Part shown: piece after piece, positions 39,087 to 47,732 of the stretch
Numbering within the stretch: position 1 is the stretch's first letter
Layout: each line of letters opens with the position of its first letter
Source of the DNA: a bacterium
GTDB lineage: Bacteria; Electryoneota; Electryoneia; Electryoneales; Electryoneaceae
DNA length: 64,000 bases
Reading direction: 5' to 3'
NCBI GenBank assembly: GCA_028278125.1
Contig: JANQEY010000094.1
Location: 61,332-125,331 of the forward strand
Notes under the pieces: generated by a model
Database searches by the model: none
Told to the model about the DNA's origin: nothing
Seen by the model: the letters and a program-made list of their open reading frames with translations, nothing else
Position numbers and translations under genes: made by a program

Positions 39087-40292
39087 ATGAAATGGTCAAA
39101 CATCAGCTTAATCTTCAGGAAAGAGATACTTGATATAACACGTGACCGTCGTACGGTCATGTCAATGATAGTAGTACCGCTGGTAGCGTTTCCCCTGTTA
39201 ATATTCGGGATCAGCAGCCTGATGCTCAGCCAGATGAAAAAAATGGAATCGGTAAAATATACCGTGTTTGTTGTTGGTGCTGATCGATCTCCCGGACTTA
39301 TCCAGGCACTTGAAGGAAATGAAGAAATAAGTTTCCAGGATTTTGGTAACAGTGAAACGGATGCCCGTGCTTTACTTGCTGAAGAGGCAGTCTCAGGAGT
39401 TGTCCTGGTGCCTGAAGGTGGCCTGACCAATGATTCAACGGCAGTTGAAGTGACTCTGCTTGTAAATCTCAGCAGCGATAAAGGTGAAATTGTTCAAGAT
39501 AAAGTAGTTGACGCTCTTAAGGATATCCGTACAGGTATCTCCGAAGAATTACTGGCGGAATACAAGGCACCTAAAACTGTACTGAGACCCTTTGACATCG
39601 TTACTGAAAATGTGGCTACTGAAGAGCAGATGGGCGGACGCATTCTCGGTACACTTCTTCCCTATATCATGATCCTGGTGACATTCCAGGGCGGGATCTA
39701 CGCTGCGATAGATATGACCGCCGGGGAGAAAGAAAAATCCACCCTCGAAACCCTGCTGGTCAGTGCGGCGTCAAGAATTGATATCGTCATGGGGAAATTC
39801 CTCGCCGTGATGTCGGTATCGATTGTAACAGCTTTGATCTCACTCCTGTCGATGTCGATAGTGATGGTATTTGGTTTGAACTTTTTGGCTGGTGGTGAAG
39901 CAAGTTCGGACATGGCGTTCTCTGTTGATGTAGGAAATGTCCTGCTCTCAGGTCTGATGATGCTGCCATTGGCTGCTTTGTTTGCTGCCCTGTTGCTGAC
40001 CGTCTGTATCTTCGCCAAGAGCAACCGTGAAGCGCAAACCTACGTTATGCCGATGGCATTCGCGATAATTATCCCGGCGATGATGTCGATGATGCCCGGT
40101 ACAGAACTATCAGCAAAAATGGCCTGGATCCCGGTAATAAATGTCTCTCTTGTGATAAAACAGATCATGATGGATAGCCTCGATCCCCAAATGATTTCCA
40201 TAACTTTCCTTTCAACCGTTTTATATGCCTCTGCATGCATATTTGTAACAATGAAGGTATTCCAGAAAGAGGAAGTGCTGTTTAAAATTTGA
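39087..40292 (+). CDS. ABC-2 type (NatB-like) transporter permease
   Basis: 401 residues. The N-terminal IFRKEILDITRDRRTVMSMI and first helix, a large extracytoplasmic domain (about 50-185), and then five or so helices including GEKEKSTLETLLVSAASRIDI (residues that couple to the ATPase) identify a NatB/YhaP-like permease. GGGAG lies about 11 bases upstream of the start. The ATPase normally encoded just before it is absent: the upstream gene is YihY and the downstream one miaB. The cargo is unknown; sodium export is known only for B. subtilis NatAB. Confidence 0.88.
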   Translation: MKWSNISLIFRKEILDITRDRRTVMSMIVVPLVAFPLLIFGISSLMLSQMKKMESVKYTVFVVGADRSPGLIQALEGNEEISFQDFGNSETDARALLAEEAVSGVVLVPEGGLTNDSTAVEVTLLVNLSSDKGEIVQDKVVDALKDIRTGISEELLAEYKAPKTVLRPFDIVTENVATEEQMGGRILGTLLPYIMILVTFQGGIYAAIDMTAGEKEKSTLETLLVSAASRIDIVMGKFLAVMSVSIVTALISLLSMSIVMVFGLNFLAGGEASSDMAFSVDVGNVLLSGLMMLPLAALFAALLLTVCIFAKSNREAQTYVMPMAFAIIIPAMMSMMPGTELSAKMAWIPVINVSLVIKQIMMDSLDPQMISITFLSTVLYASACIFVTMKVFQKEEVLFKI

Positions 40293-40335
40293 ACAGGATA
40301 ATTTTTCGTTCCTGCTATAACTAATTGTATTTCTT

Positions 40336-41643
40336 ATGTCATCTACTCCAGGAAAAATCCATATAGAAACATATGGCTGCCAGATGAACCGTGCCGATTC
40401 GGAAATGCTGATGGCAATGTTCGAAGAGCAGGGGTACGAACGCGCGACGAGCATCGACGAAGCCGGTGTGATACTGGTAAACACCTGTATTGTCCGTGAG
40501 CATGCCCAGGAGAAAGCCATAACTAATATCTCGCAATTTAAACGGTACCGGGAGAATAACCCGGATGTTCGGATAGGTGTTCTCGGTTGTATGGCAAGCC
40601 ATACGGGCGAAATGGTTGCGAAAAGATTGCCCTTTCTTGACTGGGTTATAGGTCCCGATGCCTACCGTCAAATCCCCAACCTGTTGACAAAAAAACGTTC
40701 GAGATCCACGGTCGTAATCACTGAAGGGCCCTCTAAAGAACTCTATGAAGATATTGTCCCTTCGAGGCGTGAAGGCATTAACGCCTGGGTCGTAATTACT
40801 CGTGGATGCAACAATTTCTGCACTTATTGTGTTGTTCCCCATGCCCGTGGGCCTGAACGATACCGAAATACCGGCACTATAATTGATGACATTAAAGGGG
40901 CCATCGATGATGGTTTTCCACAGGTTACCCTGCTGGGACAGAACGTCAACAGCTGGCGTGACAACAACATCGCATTTGCTGACCTGCTCGAAAAAGTCGC
41001 GAACGTAGATGGAATCAAGAGGATACGGTTTATTACTTCCCACCCCAAGGACTGTTCTGATCGGTTGCTTGATGTTATGGCCAGCGGAATGCCCATCTGT
41101 CCAGAATTGCATCTCCCGCTGCAGGCAGGAAGTAATAATGTCCTGAAACGGATGGGACGAGGTTATACAAGGGAGCATTACCTGGGACTGGTGGAAAAAG
41201 CAAGGAATAAAATTGATGAAATTCTCTTGAGTACAGATATAATCCTCGGATTCCCGGGTGAAACGGAAGAGGACTATCAACAGACTGAAGAGGTAGTAAA
41301 GCTGGCTGACTATGATGATGCCTTTGTCTACAAATATTCAGAACGCCCCGGCACAGCCGCTGCTAAATTTGATGATGATGTACCTGACGAAACTAAGGTA
41401 AAACGGTTGATGAAGATCGGTGACATGGTTCGTAGCAGTGGAGAAAAACGACGGAAGGCTATGATCGGACGAACATTGCCTGTCCTGGTGGAAGGTAAGA
41501 GTACAAGAAATCCAGGCGAGAGCATGGGACGGACACCAGCCGGGCAAGTTGTGGTTTTTCCCGGTGAAGTCTCGCCCGGCGAAGAAGTTCTGGTTACATT
41601 AGACGAGCTCAGTGGATTCACATTACGCGGAAAGCGAGGTTAA
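40336..41643 (+). CDS. miaB: tRNA-2-methylthio-N6-dimethylallyladenosine synthase MiaB
   Basis: 435 residues. Radical-SAM methylthiotransferase that adds the ms2 group to i6A37 of tRNAs reading UNN codons. The N-terminal domain has the three cysteines of its auxiliary cluster (GCQMNRAD, NTCIVREHAQEKA, GVLGCMA). The radical-SAM core has CxxxCxxC in RGCNNFCTYCVVP, and LPLQAGSNNVLKRMGRGYTR and STDIILGFPGETEEDY follow. A TRAM domain closes the protein. Length and start are normal. It is followed by a LapA-like gene one base after its stop codon. Confidence 0.96.
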   Translation: MSSTPGKIHIETYGCQMNRADSEMLMAMFEEQGYERATSIDEAGVILVNTCIVREHAQEKAITNISQFKRYRENNPDVRIGVLGCMASHTGEMVAKRLPFLDWVIGPDAYRQIPNLLTKKRSRSTVVITEGPSKELYEDIVPSRREGINAWVVITRGCNNFCTYCVVPHARGPERYRNTGTIIDDIKGAIDDGFPQVTLLGQNVNSWRDNNIAFADLLEKVANVDGIKRIRFITSHPKDCSDRLLDVMASGMPICPELHLPLQAGSNNVLKRMGRGYTREHYLGLVEKARNKIDEILLSTDIILGFPGETEEDYQQTEEVVKLADYDDAFVYKYSERPGTAAAKFDDDVPDETKVKRLMKIGDMVRSSGEKRRKAMIGRTLPVLVEGKSTRNPGESMGRTPAGQVVVFPGEVSPGEEVLVTLDELSGFTLRGKRG

Positions 41644-41644
41644 A

Positions 41645-42046
41645 ATGTGGCTCATCCGATGGATCGCCCTGGCTGTCCTCATTTTGCTGGTTCTGACATT
41701 CGCGTTGTTTAACCAGGAACAGACCGTCAGCATTAAAATGCTTAAATGGCAATCAGGTGAGCTGCCGCTCTACCTGGCACTTTTCGCTGCTTTTATCGTC
41801 GGGATGATCGCTTTCCTGCTTATAGCTTTCGTCAACCAGGTACAGATGCTTTCAGATCTTCGTAAAGAGAGGAAAAAACGGAAAAAGGCTGAAGCTGAGC
41901 TGGAAGAAGTAGAAACTGAACTCGAAGAGTTGCGGGAATCAATGGAAGAGCTGACGACCGAAAATGAGTCCGAAAAGGAAAAACGAGCCAAGCTGGAAGA
42001 AGAAGTAAAAAAACTAAGAAGTCAATTTGATAAAAAAGAAGATTGA
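41645..42046 (+). CDS. LapA-like two-helix membrane protein with coiled coil
   Basis: 133 residues. Two transmembrane helices (WIALAVLILLVLTFALF and LYLALFAAFIVGMIAFLLIAF) are separated by the short LapA loop NQEQTVSIKMLKWQSGELP, followed by a long charged coiled coil (AEAELEEVETELEELRESME). In E. coli, LapA (YciS) works with LapB in controlling LpxC degradation by FtsH; that link is not shown here, though ftsH is elsewhere in the window. The start is ATG 41645 with GAGGT upstream; an in-frame GTG at 41612 lies inside miaB. Confidence 0.82.
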   Translation: MWLIRWIALAVLILLVLTFALFNQEQTVSIKMLKWQSGELPLYLALFAAFIVGMIAFLLIAFVNQVQMLSDLRKERKKRKKAEAELEEVETELEELRESMEELTTENESEKEKRAKLEEEVKKLRSQFDKKED

Positions 42047-42079
42047 GGATCTATCCCACTTTTCTAAAACACTTCGTAT

Positions 42080-43804
42080 TTAACCAACCCGCCATGCCAT
42101 GTGCAGCCTGTCTTCCGATACAATATCGAGGGCAGCAGTCGCCGCGCTGAGGAAACGCATTGGATGAACTGTCACAGGGCCATGAACAGGCTCATATAAA
42201 AGGTCAACGGGTTTATCAAATCGTACTGTCCAGGGTTCCCATTTTTCATCACTGATCTTAATTTCCTTCACCCGTTTCTCTTCAAAACCACGATCTGTGT
42301 GAACCTCTTTTTTATCAACCCACATCCTTCCATAATGACCACCAATCCATGCTATCGGTAATCGATGTATATTTCTTCCGGACAAGAATGACTCTATGGT
42401 TAACGCACCCTCTTTCATCTCTATTTCACGTTTGTATGCACATGCCTCAGCACGGAGTGCCTGGGAAGTTCTCGAAGGTGGTACCAACCGTGTTCCCTGC
42501 CTGGAGTCTTTCCCTCTCAAGAGTGGGAATCCAATCCGACGTGGTGCACGTTCCATCCCCGGGATTGGAACAGGCTGAATTGTCCCTTCTATACACCAGG
42601 GTTCTTTACGGTTGATCGGGTAGGGACCTGAAAATGAGGGATGATATAATCTCCTGCCTTCAATTATCCAGGGGCCTTCACGTAAAGCGATCCCAACCGG
42701 TGATCCAATCACACGCATCGAATCGCTTGCGCGATGATACATCCAGCCTATTGATCCTCCTCTGCCCAGACGGATTACCCAGCCATCAAGCTCCATCAAC
42801 CCGGCACCATTATCATCAGTATCATAATCCGGTGTTTTACTTTCGAGTTGATTATCGCCCCGTTTATTCGCTGCCAGGAGTCCGTACGCAACCAGGTAAG
42901 AGATGGGGGTTATCCAGGGAACATTGACATCGAGCATGCTGCTGTAAAATCCTTCATCCCAGCCAATATTCAACCGATTTACAACTTCCGTTGCTTCTGG
43001 AATCTTGACAGCAAGATTTTCGAAACCGGTTGTCAGGGGCAATGAAGCTAACGATGCCTCCGCTCCACCTCCAAAAAATCCATTCTCCGCAGCAGACATC
43101 AGGCAGTGCCTGCAAATTTTCATGTAAAGTTCATTTGACCTCTTCGATGGTTCCCGGTCAACCAGGGTCATGTAAGCTAACGCTACAACCAGTGCTCCCG
43201 CACCAAGACGATACCTTGATTCCTTTATAAAATGATCCTCGAGTCGTTTTAAACCCGCAAGTTGCATTTTTTCCGCGGCATGGATAATGGATGATCTTTC
43301 AGTCCATTCACCGATACTCCTCAGGGCAGCATAGCGGAGTGGGTATGTATCAAGACCGTCCTGTACCGGGACACGAGTAAGGAAACCGGCTGTCCTTTTC
43401 AATATTTTAGCAGCACGTTCTCTTGTATGAGCAGGCACCAGTTCACCCAACAGGGATAACGATCGTGAAACCGCAAAAGCACCATATGAGGTAGCCTGTG
43501 CATCAAGTGGCCCTGACGGATTAATCCGAACTCCCCCACTGCGATGAAGCAGGTGAAGCCAGCCCTCTATTGCCCTTGAAGCGGCTGATTCAATGTCAAT
43601 GTTTATTATTTCACGAGGTAGGCCGATACGGTGTTTGGCAGCAATGGCGAGGGTAAGGCATACTTCCTGGTAACGGGGGTTCGCTCCACGGTTCCTTGTT
43701 GCTTCGGGATCAATAAATCCTTCCTTGGAAGCATTTTGTAACCGTTCTACAGCAACCCGGTTGGCGTTAACAACCAGCTTTTCCTGTAATCGTGATACCG
43801 CCAT
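42080..43804 (-). CDS. unknown protein, predicted helical toroid plus beta domain
   Basis: 574 residues with no signal peptide or membrane helix. The first 350 residues are helix-rich and have the spacing of alpha/alpha-toroid proteins (AKHRIGLPREIINIDIES, ATSYGAFAVSRSLSLLGELV, LGAGALVVALAYMTLV). The last 200 are mostly beta strands (GWVIRLGRGGSIGWMYHRA, VGIALREGPWIIEGRRLY, WEPWTVRFDKPVDLLYEP). This toroid-plus-sandwich plan is that of polysaccharide lyases and heparinase-like proteins, but I see no catalytic motif I can place. It ends the minus-strand run that begins with the MBL hydrolase gene, 64 bp after the heptosyltransferase-like gene. Confidence 0.6.
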   Translation of the reverse strand: MAVSRLQEKLVVNANRVAVERLQNASKEGFIDPEATRNRGANPRYQEVCLTLAIAAKHRIGLPREIINIDIESAASRAIEGWLHLLHRSGGVRINPSGPLDAQATSYGAFAVSRSLSLLGELVPAHTRERAAKILKRTAGFLTRVPVQDGLDTYPLRYAALRSIGEWTERSSIIHAAEKMQLAGLKRLEDHFIKESRYRLGAGALVVALAYMTLVDREPSKRSNELYMKICRHCLMSAAENGFFGGGAEASLASLPLTTGFENLAVKIPEATEVVNRLNIGWDEGFYSSMLDVNVPWITPISYLVAYGLLAANKRGDNQLESKTPDYDTDDNGAGLMELDGWVIRLGRGGSIGWMYHRASDSMRVIGSPVGIALREGPWIIEGRRLYHPSFSGPYPINRKEPWCIEGTIQPVPIPGMERAPRRIGFPLLRGKDSRQGTRLVPPSRTSQALRAEACAYKREIEMKEGALTIESFLSGRNIHRLPIAWIGGHYGRMWVDKKEVHTDRGFEEKRVKEIKISDEKWEPWTVRFDKPVDLLYEPVHGPVTVHPMRFLSAATAALDIVSEDRLHMAWRVG

Positions 43805-43868
43805 AAAAACCCGTTAATTAAAAAACCTTGAAGATCCACCCGTTTCATTTTACAACGATAATACCTGT

Positions 43869-44888
43869 TTATTCAAGCATTCCATTGACAGTAGATAAAA
43901 CTATCTCCGGTTTTAACTCCAGCATACAGCGAAAGTGATCCAGCGGACATTTGTTGCTGCCATGAATAGTGCATGGTCGGCAAGATATATCCAATCCGAT
44001 TATTCTATCATTTTCACCGGTTGGCGCAAATCCAAATTCAGGTACCGTCGGTCCAAAGATATCGAGAACCGGGGTGTTCACCGCGCAGGCTAGATGCACT
44101 GGTGCTGTATCTCCACTGATCAGCAGCTTTGATTTTTTTATAATTTCCGCAGATTCAAGAATACTTGTTTCACCCGCCGCGTTTATTACTCTTTCTTCAT
44201 TCCCCTCGATAATTCTGTCGCCCAATTCCTGGTCTTCAGGTCCACCAATAACGACAACCCTTTGACCGTCTTCAACAAGCTGATGGCTTAAGGTTTGCCA
44301 GTATTCCAGTGGCCAGCGTTTAGTGTTCCAGACGCTTCCGGGGGCTATAGTCAGATAGTTTCCACCGCTCAAGCCGTTGTTCTTCAACCAGTCATCTGTT
44401 TTATGCGATACCTGTCCAGGGATTTTCAGCAGGGGCTCAATATTTTCATGATCGACACCAAAAGGGGCAAGCAGTGATAAATTCCTCGCTGTCTCATGTT
44501 TATCCAGGTCACGAAAAACTCTTTTTGTATAAAGGAAAGCGCCGGGAGTTCCGGAAAAACCTGTTCGTTTTGGGATCCCTGCCAGAAATGCTATAAATGA
44601 ACTTCTGAATGAACGGTGAGGGATTATCGCAAGGTCACATTTAAGACTTTTTACCTGGTTGATCAATTGGAACATCGTGCTGGTTTTATTGTGAGAATTT
44701 CTCTTTTTATAGGTAATTAACTTTGAAACAGCCGGGTGGTTTTTCAGTAGTCCCGCCGAACCGGACTCAACTAGTACCGCTATCCTGGTGTCAGGCCATT
44801 GAAGATGCATTCTGTTAAGGAGAGGTAAGGTTAGTACCAGGTCACCTAAAAAGGCGGTTTGGATGAGGAGGATTTTTTGTGGATTCAA
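43869..44888 (-). CDS. GT9 glycosyltransferase, heptosyltransferase-like
   Basis: 339 residues with a GT-B fold. The N-terminal KILLIQTAFLGDLVLTLPLL and the C-terminal sugar-nucleotide site (APGSVWNTKRWPLEYW, VVVIGGPEDQELG, LLISGDTAPVHLACAVNTPV, IFGPTVPEFGFAP) are typical of ADP-heptose:LPS heptosyltransferase II (WaaF/RfaF). The start is TTG 44888: the next Met would remove the first strand. GGA lies five bases upstream. Together with the LptE-like gene next door this indicates a lipopolysaccharide or similar outer-leaflet glycolipid. The exact acceptor is unknown. Confidence 0.88.
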   Translation of the reverse strand: MNPQKILLIQTAFLGDLVLTLPLLNRMHLQWPDTRIAVLVESGSAGLLKNHPAVSKLITYKKRNSHNKTSTMFQLINQVKSLKCDLAIIPHRSFRSSFIAFLAGIPKRTGFSGTPGAFLYTKRVFRDLDKHETARNLSLLAPFGVDHENIEPLLKIPGQVSHKTDDWLKNNGLSGGNYLTIAPGSVWNTKRWPLEYWQTLSHQLVEDGQRVVVIGGPEDQELGDRIIEGNEERVINAAGETSILESAEIIKKSKLLISGDTAPVHLACAVNTPVLDIFGPTVPEFGFAPTGENDRIIGLDISCRPCTIHGSNKCPLDHFRCMLELKPEIVLSTVNGMLE

Positions 44889-44900
44889 TTTTTCCAGCTT

Positions 44901-45998
44901 TTATTTTTGTACGGTATATTCCAGCAGACGATCTACTATCCTGTCGACATTGGTTACAATTTCGTTCGCGACTTTACGATAGGTCTCAATATCCATTCCA
45001 TAAGGATCCTCAATCCCTGGTTCTCCCTCCAGGTTGGTCGAAGGAAATGTTGTTATCAGGTGCATTTTATCGGAATGTTGAGGGAATACAGCATGAAGAT
45101 CTCCAAGATGATCGGGTGTCATTGCCAGGATAACGTCAGCCCATTCGACCAGGTTGAGTGAAACAGGTCTGCTTAGATGGCCGCTTAAATTTAATCCCAT
45201 TTCGCGCGTAACCTCGATAGCCTGAAGTGAGGCACGGTTACCAAAGTTTGCAAGAGTACCGGCACTCCTGACAACAAACTTTTTCGGCGCTTTTTCGTTT
45301 AATTTTGCCGCGATCATAACTTCAGCCATGGGACTCCGGCAGATATTCCCGCTGCAAACTACCAGGATATTAATTTTTTCTCTTTTTAAGGATTGATCGT
45401 TAGTTCTTGTGCGGATTACCTCAGGTCCAGCGGCCGTCCACCTTTTTACTTCCGACGGTTTCCCGGAGAGGGGCTCCAGTTCAAACACTGCCCCGTCTAC
45501 TTTTTCCATCAGATCGGCCGGGAAATTCTGGCGCGACGTTGCTGGTGGTTCGCCATGAAAATTCGCTGACGTTGAAACAATCAGATCATCCATCGCTGTA
45601 CATAGAGCACGCAGCAGAGGATGCTTCGGGATACGAATTCCCAGGGTTTTGTCGGCTCCGAGGAGATAAGATGGCACCTTCTCCGAGGCTTGTAAAACCC
45701 AGGTGACCGGGCCGGGCCAGGCTTCCACAATCTTCCTGCGATCATTTCCTTCTGGCAACACAACCCAGCGGCCTATATCTACAACAGTTGAAAATAGCAC
45801 TGTAAAGGGACGATTGATCTCTTTTATCCCTTTGATCTCCCGTAAACGTTTGACAGCTTTTTCGCTTTTCGCATGAACATGCAGTCCATACACGGTATCG
45901 GTGGGTAATACCAGGACTTCTCCCTTTTCCAGTCGACGGACTATGTCCCGGACAACATCTGTGGGCACATGTCCATGTTGTAATTCAGCTATTACCAT
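44901..45998 (-). CDS. fusion of TsaC/Sua5 (threonylcarbamoyl-AMP synthase) and low-molecular-weight tyrosine phosphatase
   Basis: 365 residues. Residues 1-200 are a YrdC/Sua5 domain: PTDTVYGL (32-39), KGIKEINRPFTVL, WPGPVTWVL and STSAN (142-146), which makes threonylcarbamoyl-AMP from threonine, bicarbonate and ATP for t6A. After a short linker, residues 208-360 are a low-molecular-weight protein tyrosine phosphatase with the P-loop CSGNICRS (Cys215, Arg221) and the catalytic-acid loop DPYG (Asp331). Both active sites look intact. In Firmicutes ywlC and ywlE encode these separately but close together; here they are one chain. It overlaps the LptE-like gene by seven bases. Confidence 0.92.
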   Translation of the reverse strand: MVIAELQHGHVPTDVVRDIVRRLEKGEVLVLPTDTVYGLHVHAKSEKAVKRLREIKGIKEINRPFTVLFSTVVDIGRWVVLPEGNDRRKIVEAWPGPVTWVLQASEKVPSYLLGADKTLGIRIPKHPLLRALCTAMDDLIVSTSANFHGEPPATSRQNFPADLMEKVDGAVFELEPLSGKPSEVKRWTAAGPEVIRTRTNDQSLKREKINILVVCSGNICRSPMAEVMIAAKLNEKAPKKFVVRSAGTLANFGNRASLQAIEVTREMGLNLSGHLSRPVSLNLVEWADVILAMTPDHLGDLHAVFPQHSDKMHLITTFPSTNLEGEPGIEDPYGMDIETYRKVANEIVTNVDRIVDRLLEYTVQK

Positions 45999-46516
45999 CC
46001 TGATACCGTCTTGTTTAAGATGTCCTGTGAAAGCTTGGAAACTGCTTCCTCGATCCCCTTATCACGTTCCGCGCTGCTTCCTCCACTGAATGGATAAATT
46101 CCATATCCAGAGAGGTTTTCTTCCCAGACAACCGTTCCCTTAACCCTGTCTTCAAACCTGACCAGCGCTGTTACTGTAATTTTATATTCCTGCACAGTCT
46201 CATTGGCGTCATATGTCGAGGGTACATCGCTGATATTTGTAATAACTCCACTGATTATACTGTCCGCGTTTTTTACGTCCGTAATCTTTAGAGAGTTATC
46301 ACTGCGAAATTCCTCTTCAATCGTATCGAACAGTAGTTCAACTATGCCAAACTCAGCGGTTTGATTTTCGAAGTTCATTATCGCCATCGTCTTCAGGTGA
46401 CCGGGAACATTACCGCTGAAAGTATAAACACCACACCCGACACAAAGAATAAAAACGGCCGGTAAAATAACCGTGAAAAATTTGATCAATATTTGAATCA
46501 GTCTTGTCTCTTTCAA
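45992..46516 (-). CDS. LptE-like LPS-assembly lipoprotein
   Basis: 174 residues. An N-terminal hydrophobic segment ends in ILCVGCGVYTFSG, a possible lipobox with Cys28, though Cys at the -3 position is unusual. The following YTFSGNVPGHLKTMAIMNFE, the central strand VISGVITNISD and the ERDKGIEEAVSKLSQDIL tail match the LptE-like family seen in FCB and Acidobacteria genomes (from memory). LptE plugs the LptD barrel for LPS insertion. No lptD is in the window. It lies between the sigma-54 activator and the TsaC fusion gene, with overlaps or small gaps. Confidence 0.72.
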   Translation of the reverse strand: MKETRLIQILIKFFTVILPAVFILCVGCGVYTFSGNVPGHLKTMAIMNFENQTAEFGIVELLFDTIEEEFRSDNSLKITDVKNADSIISGVITNISDVPSTYDANETVQEYKITVTALVRFEDRVKGTVVWEENLSGYGIYPFSGGSSAERDKGIEEAVSKLSQDILNKTVSGW

Positions 46517-46550
46517 TTTCTGAACCTTATCAAGGATTAAAAGTTTCCTG

Positions 46551-47711
46551 CTATAAATTATATTCCTTAATTTTTCGATACAATGTTCTCTCGCCGATTC
46601 CCAGTGCTTTTGCCGCCTTTCGACGGTTACCTCCCATGTCGCTGAGAACCTGTCTTATCTGTTCTCGTTCAAGCTCCTCAAGGGATGGACGGTATACATT
46701 ATCATCTTCACGATACGCAACCCTTTCCGGTAAGGCAGCGGGATACCGTGCAGCCAGCAAAGCCTGGGCGAGCATCTCCTTAATTTCTGACATCTCACGC
46801 CGTAAATCGATCAACATCTGAAGGATGAGTTCATTGTTTACATCTTCTCGTTGAACCGGTGCCAGCACGGGTAAATTAGTATTCAGTTTTCCATCCCTCG
46901 GCAGATGATGATAAACCGCCTGAGCATCGATTGGCCCATTCTGCTCAAGTGTTACCAACGTTCCGACAAAATGCCTTAGTTCCCTGCCATTTCCTTTCCA
47001 CTCGTGATTCTGTATTGCCTCGATGGCATCTTTAAGAAGTCGAGGCCGGGGAATGTTGTTTTCTCGGCAAAATTCTGTCATGAATCTGTCAACAAGGGGA
47101 GGAATATCCTCGGGGCGTTCCCTCAATGGCGGTAGATATATCTCTGTTGCTCTTAAGCGGAAATAGAGATCCTGTCGAAAATGACCTCGTTCGACTTCCC
47201 TGGCCAGGTCCCTGTTCGTTGCGGCAAGAATCCTGACATCTGCGTTCAGGGCTTTGGTACCGCCTACCCTGTAATACTCTCCACTTTCAAGAGCCCTCAA
47301 AACTTTCACCTGCATTGATAACGGCATCTCGCCAACTTCATCAAGGAGCAGTGTCCCACCATGCGCCTGTTCAAAATAACCTTTTCGCTGACGATCAGCC
47401 CCGGTAAAACTCCCCCGTTCGTGTCCGAACACTTCGCTTTCAAATAATCCTTCGGGAATCGCGCCACAGTTTACCGGTACAAACGGGGCTTCCCGGCGTG
47501 GAGACAGATCGTGGATCAGACGCGCTACTACTTCCTTCCCGGTACCGCTTTCACCACTGATGAGGACAGAAATTTTTGTGCCGGCGACCTGCCTGGCAAG
47601 TGTGCGTACTCCGGAAATAATATCGCTCACACCCACAAGGCGATCCAATACACCCAAATTCAACCCACCGGGCGAAACTGTTAGACTGGTATTCTTCTCC
47701 GAATTTTGCAT
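46551..47711 (-). CDS. sigma-54-dependent transcription activator without receiver domain
   Basis: 386 residues. After about 25 residues it enters the AAA+ sigma-54 interaction domain: Walker A GESGTGKE, the sigma-54 contact loop GSFTGA (the usual GAFTGA with Ser in place of Ala), Walker B GTLLLDEVGEMP and the R-finger region RQDLYFRL. The C-terminal Fis-type HTH is NRRKAAKALGIGERTLYRKI. No receiver, GAF or PAS domain is present, so activity may be controlled by its amount or by a partner protein. It lies upstream of the LptE-like, TsaC-fusion and GT9 genes. Confidence 0.92.
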   Translation of the reverse strand: MQNSEKNTSLTVSPGGLNLGVLDRLVGVSDIISGVRTLARQVAGTKISVLISGESGTGKEVVARLIHDLSPRREAPFVPVNCGAIPEGLFESEVFGHERGSFTGADRQRKGYFEQAHGGTLLLDEVGEMPLSMQVKVLRALESGEYYRVGGTKALNADVRILAATNRDLAREVERGHFRQDLYFRLRATEIYLPPLRERPEDIPPLVDRFMTEFCRENNIPRPRLLKDAIEAIQNHEWKGNGRELRHFVGTLVTLEQNGPIDAQAVYHHLPRDGKLNTNLPVLAPVQREDVNNELILQMLIDLRREMSEIKEMLAQALLAARYPAALPERVAYREDDNVYRPSLEELEREQIRQVLSDMGGNRRKAAKALGIGERTLYRKIKEYNL

Positions 47712-47732
47712 AGTCTATATCGTACGATGATC

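Noticed and set aside
40339..41280. 313-codon open frame antisense to miaB
   Set aside because: miaB is certain in this region; the antisense product has no recognisable domain.
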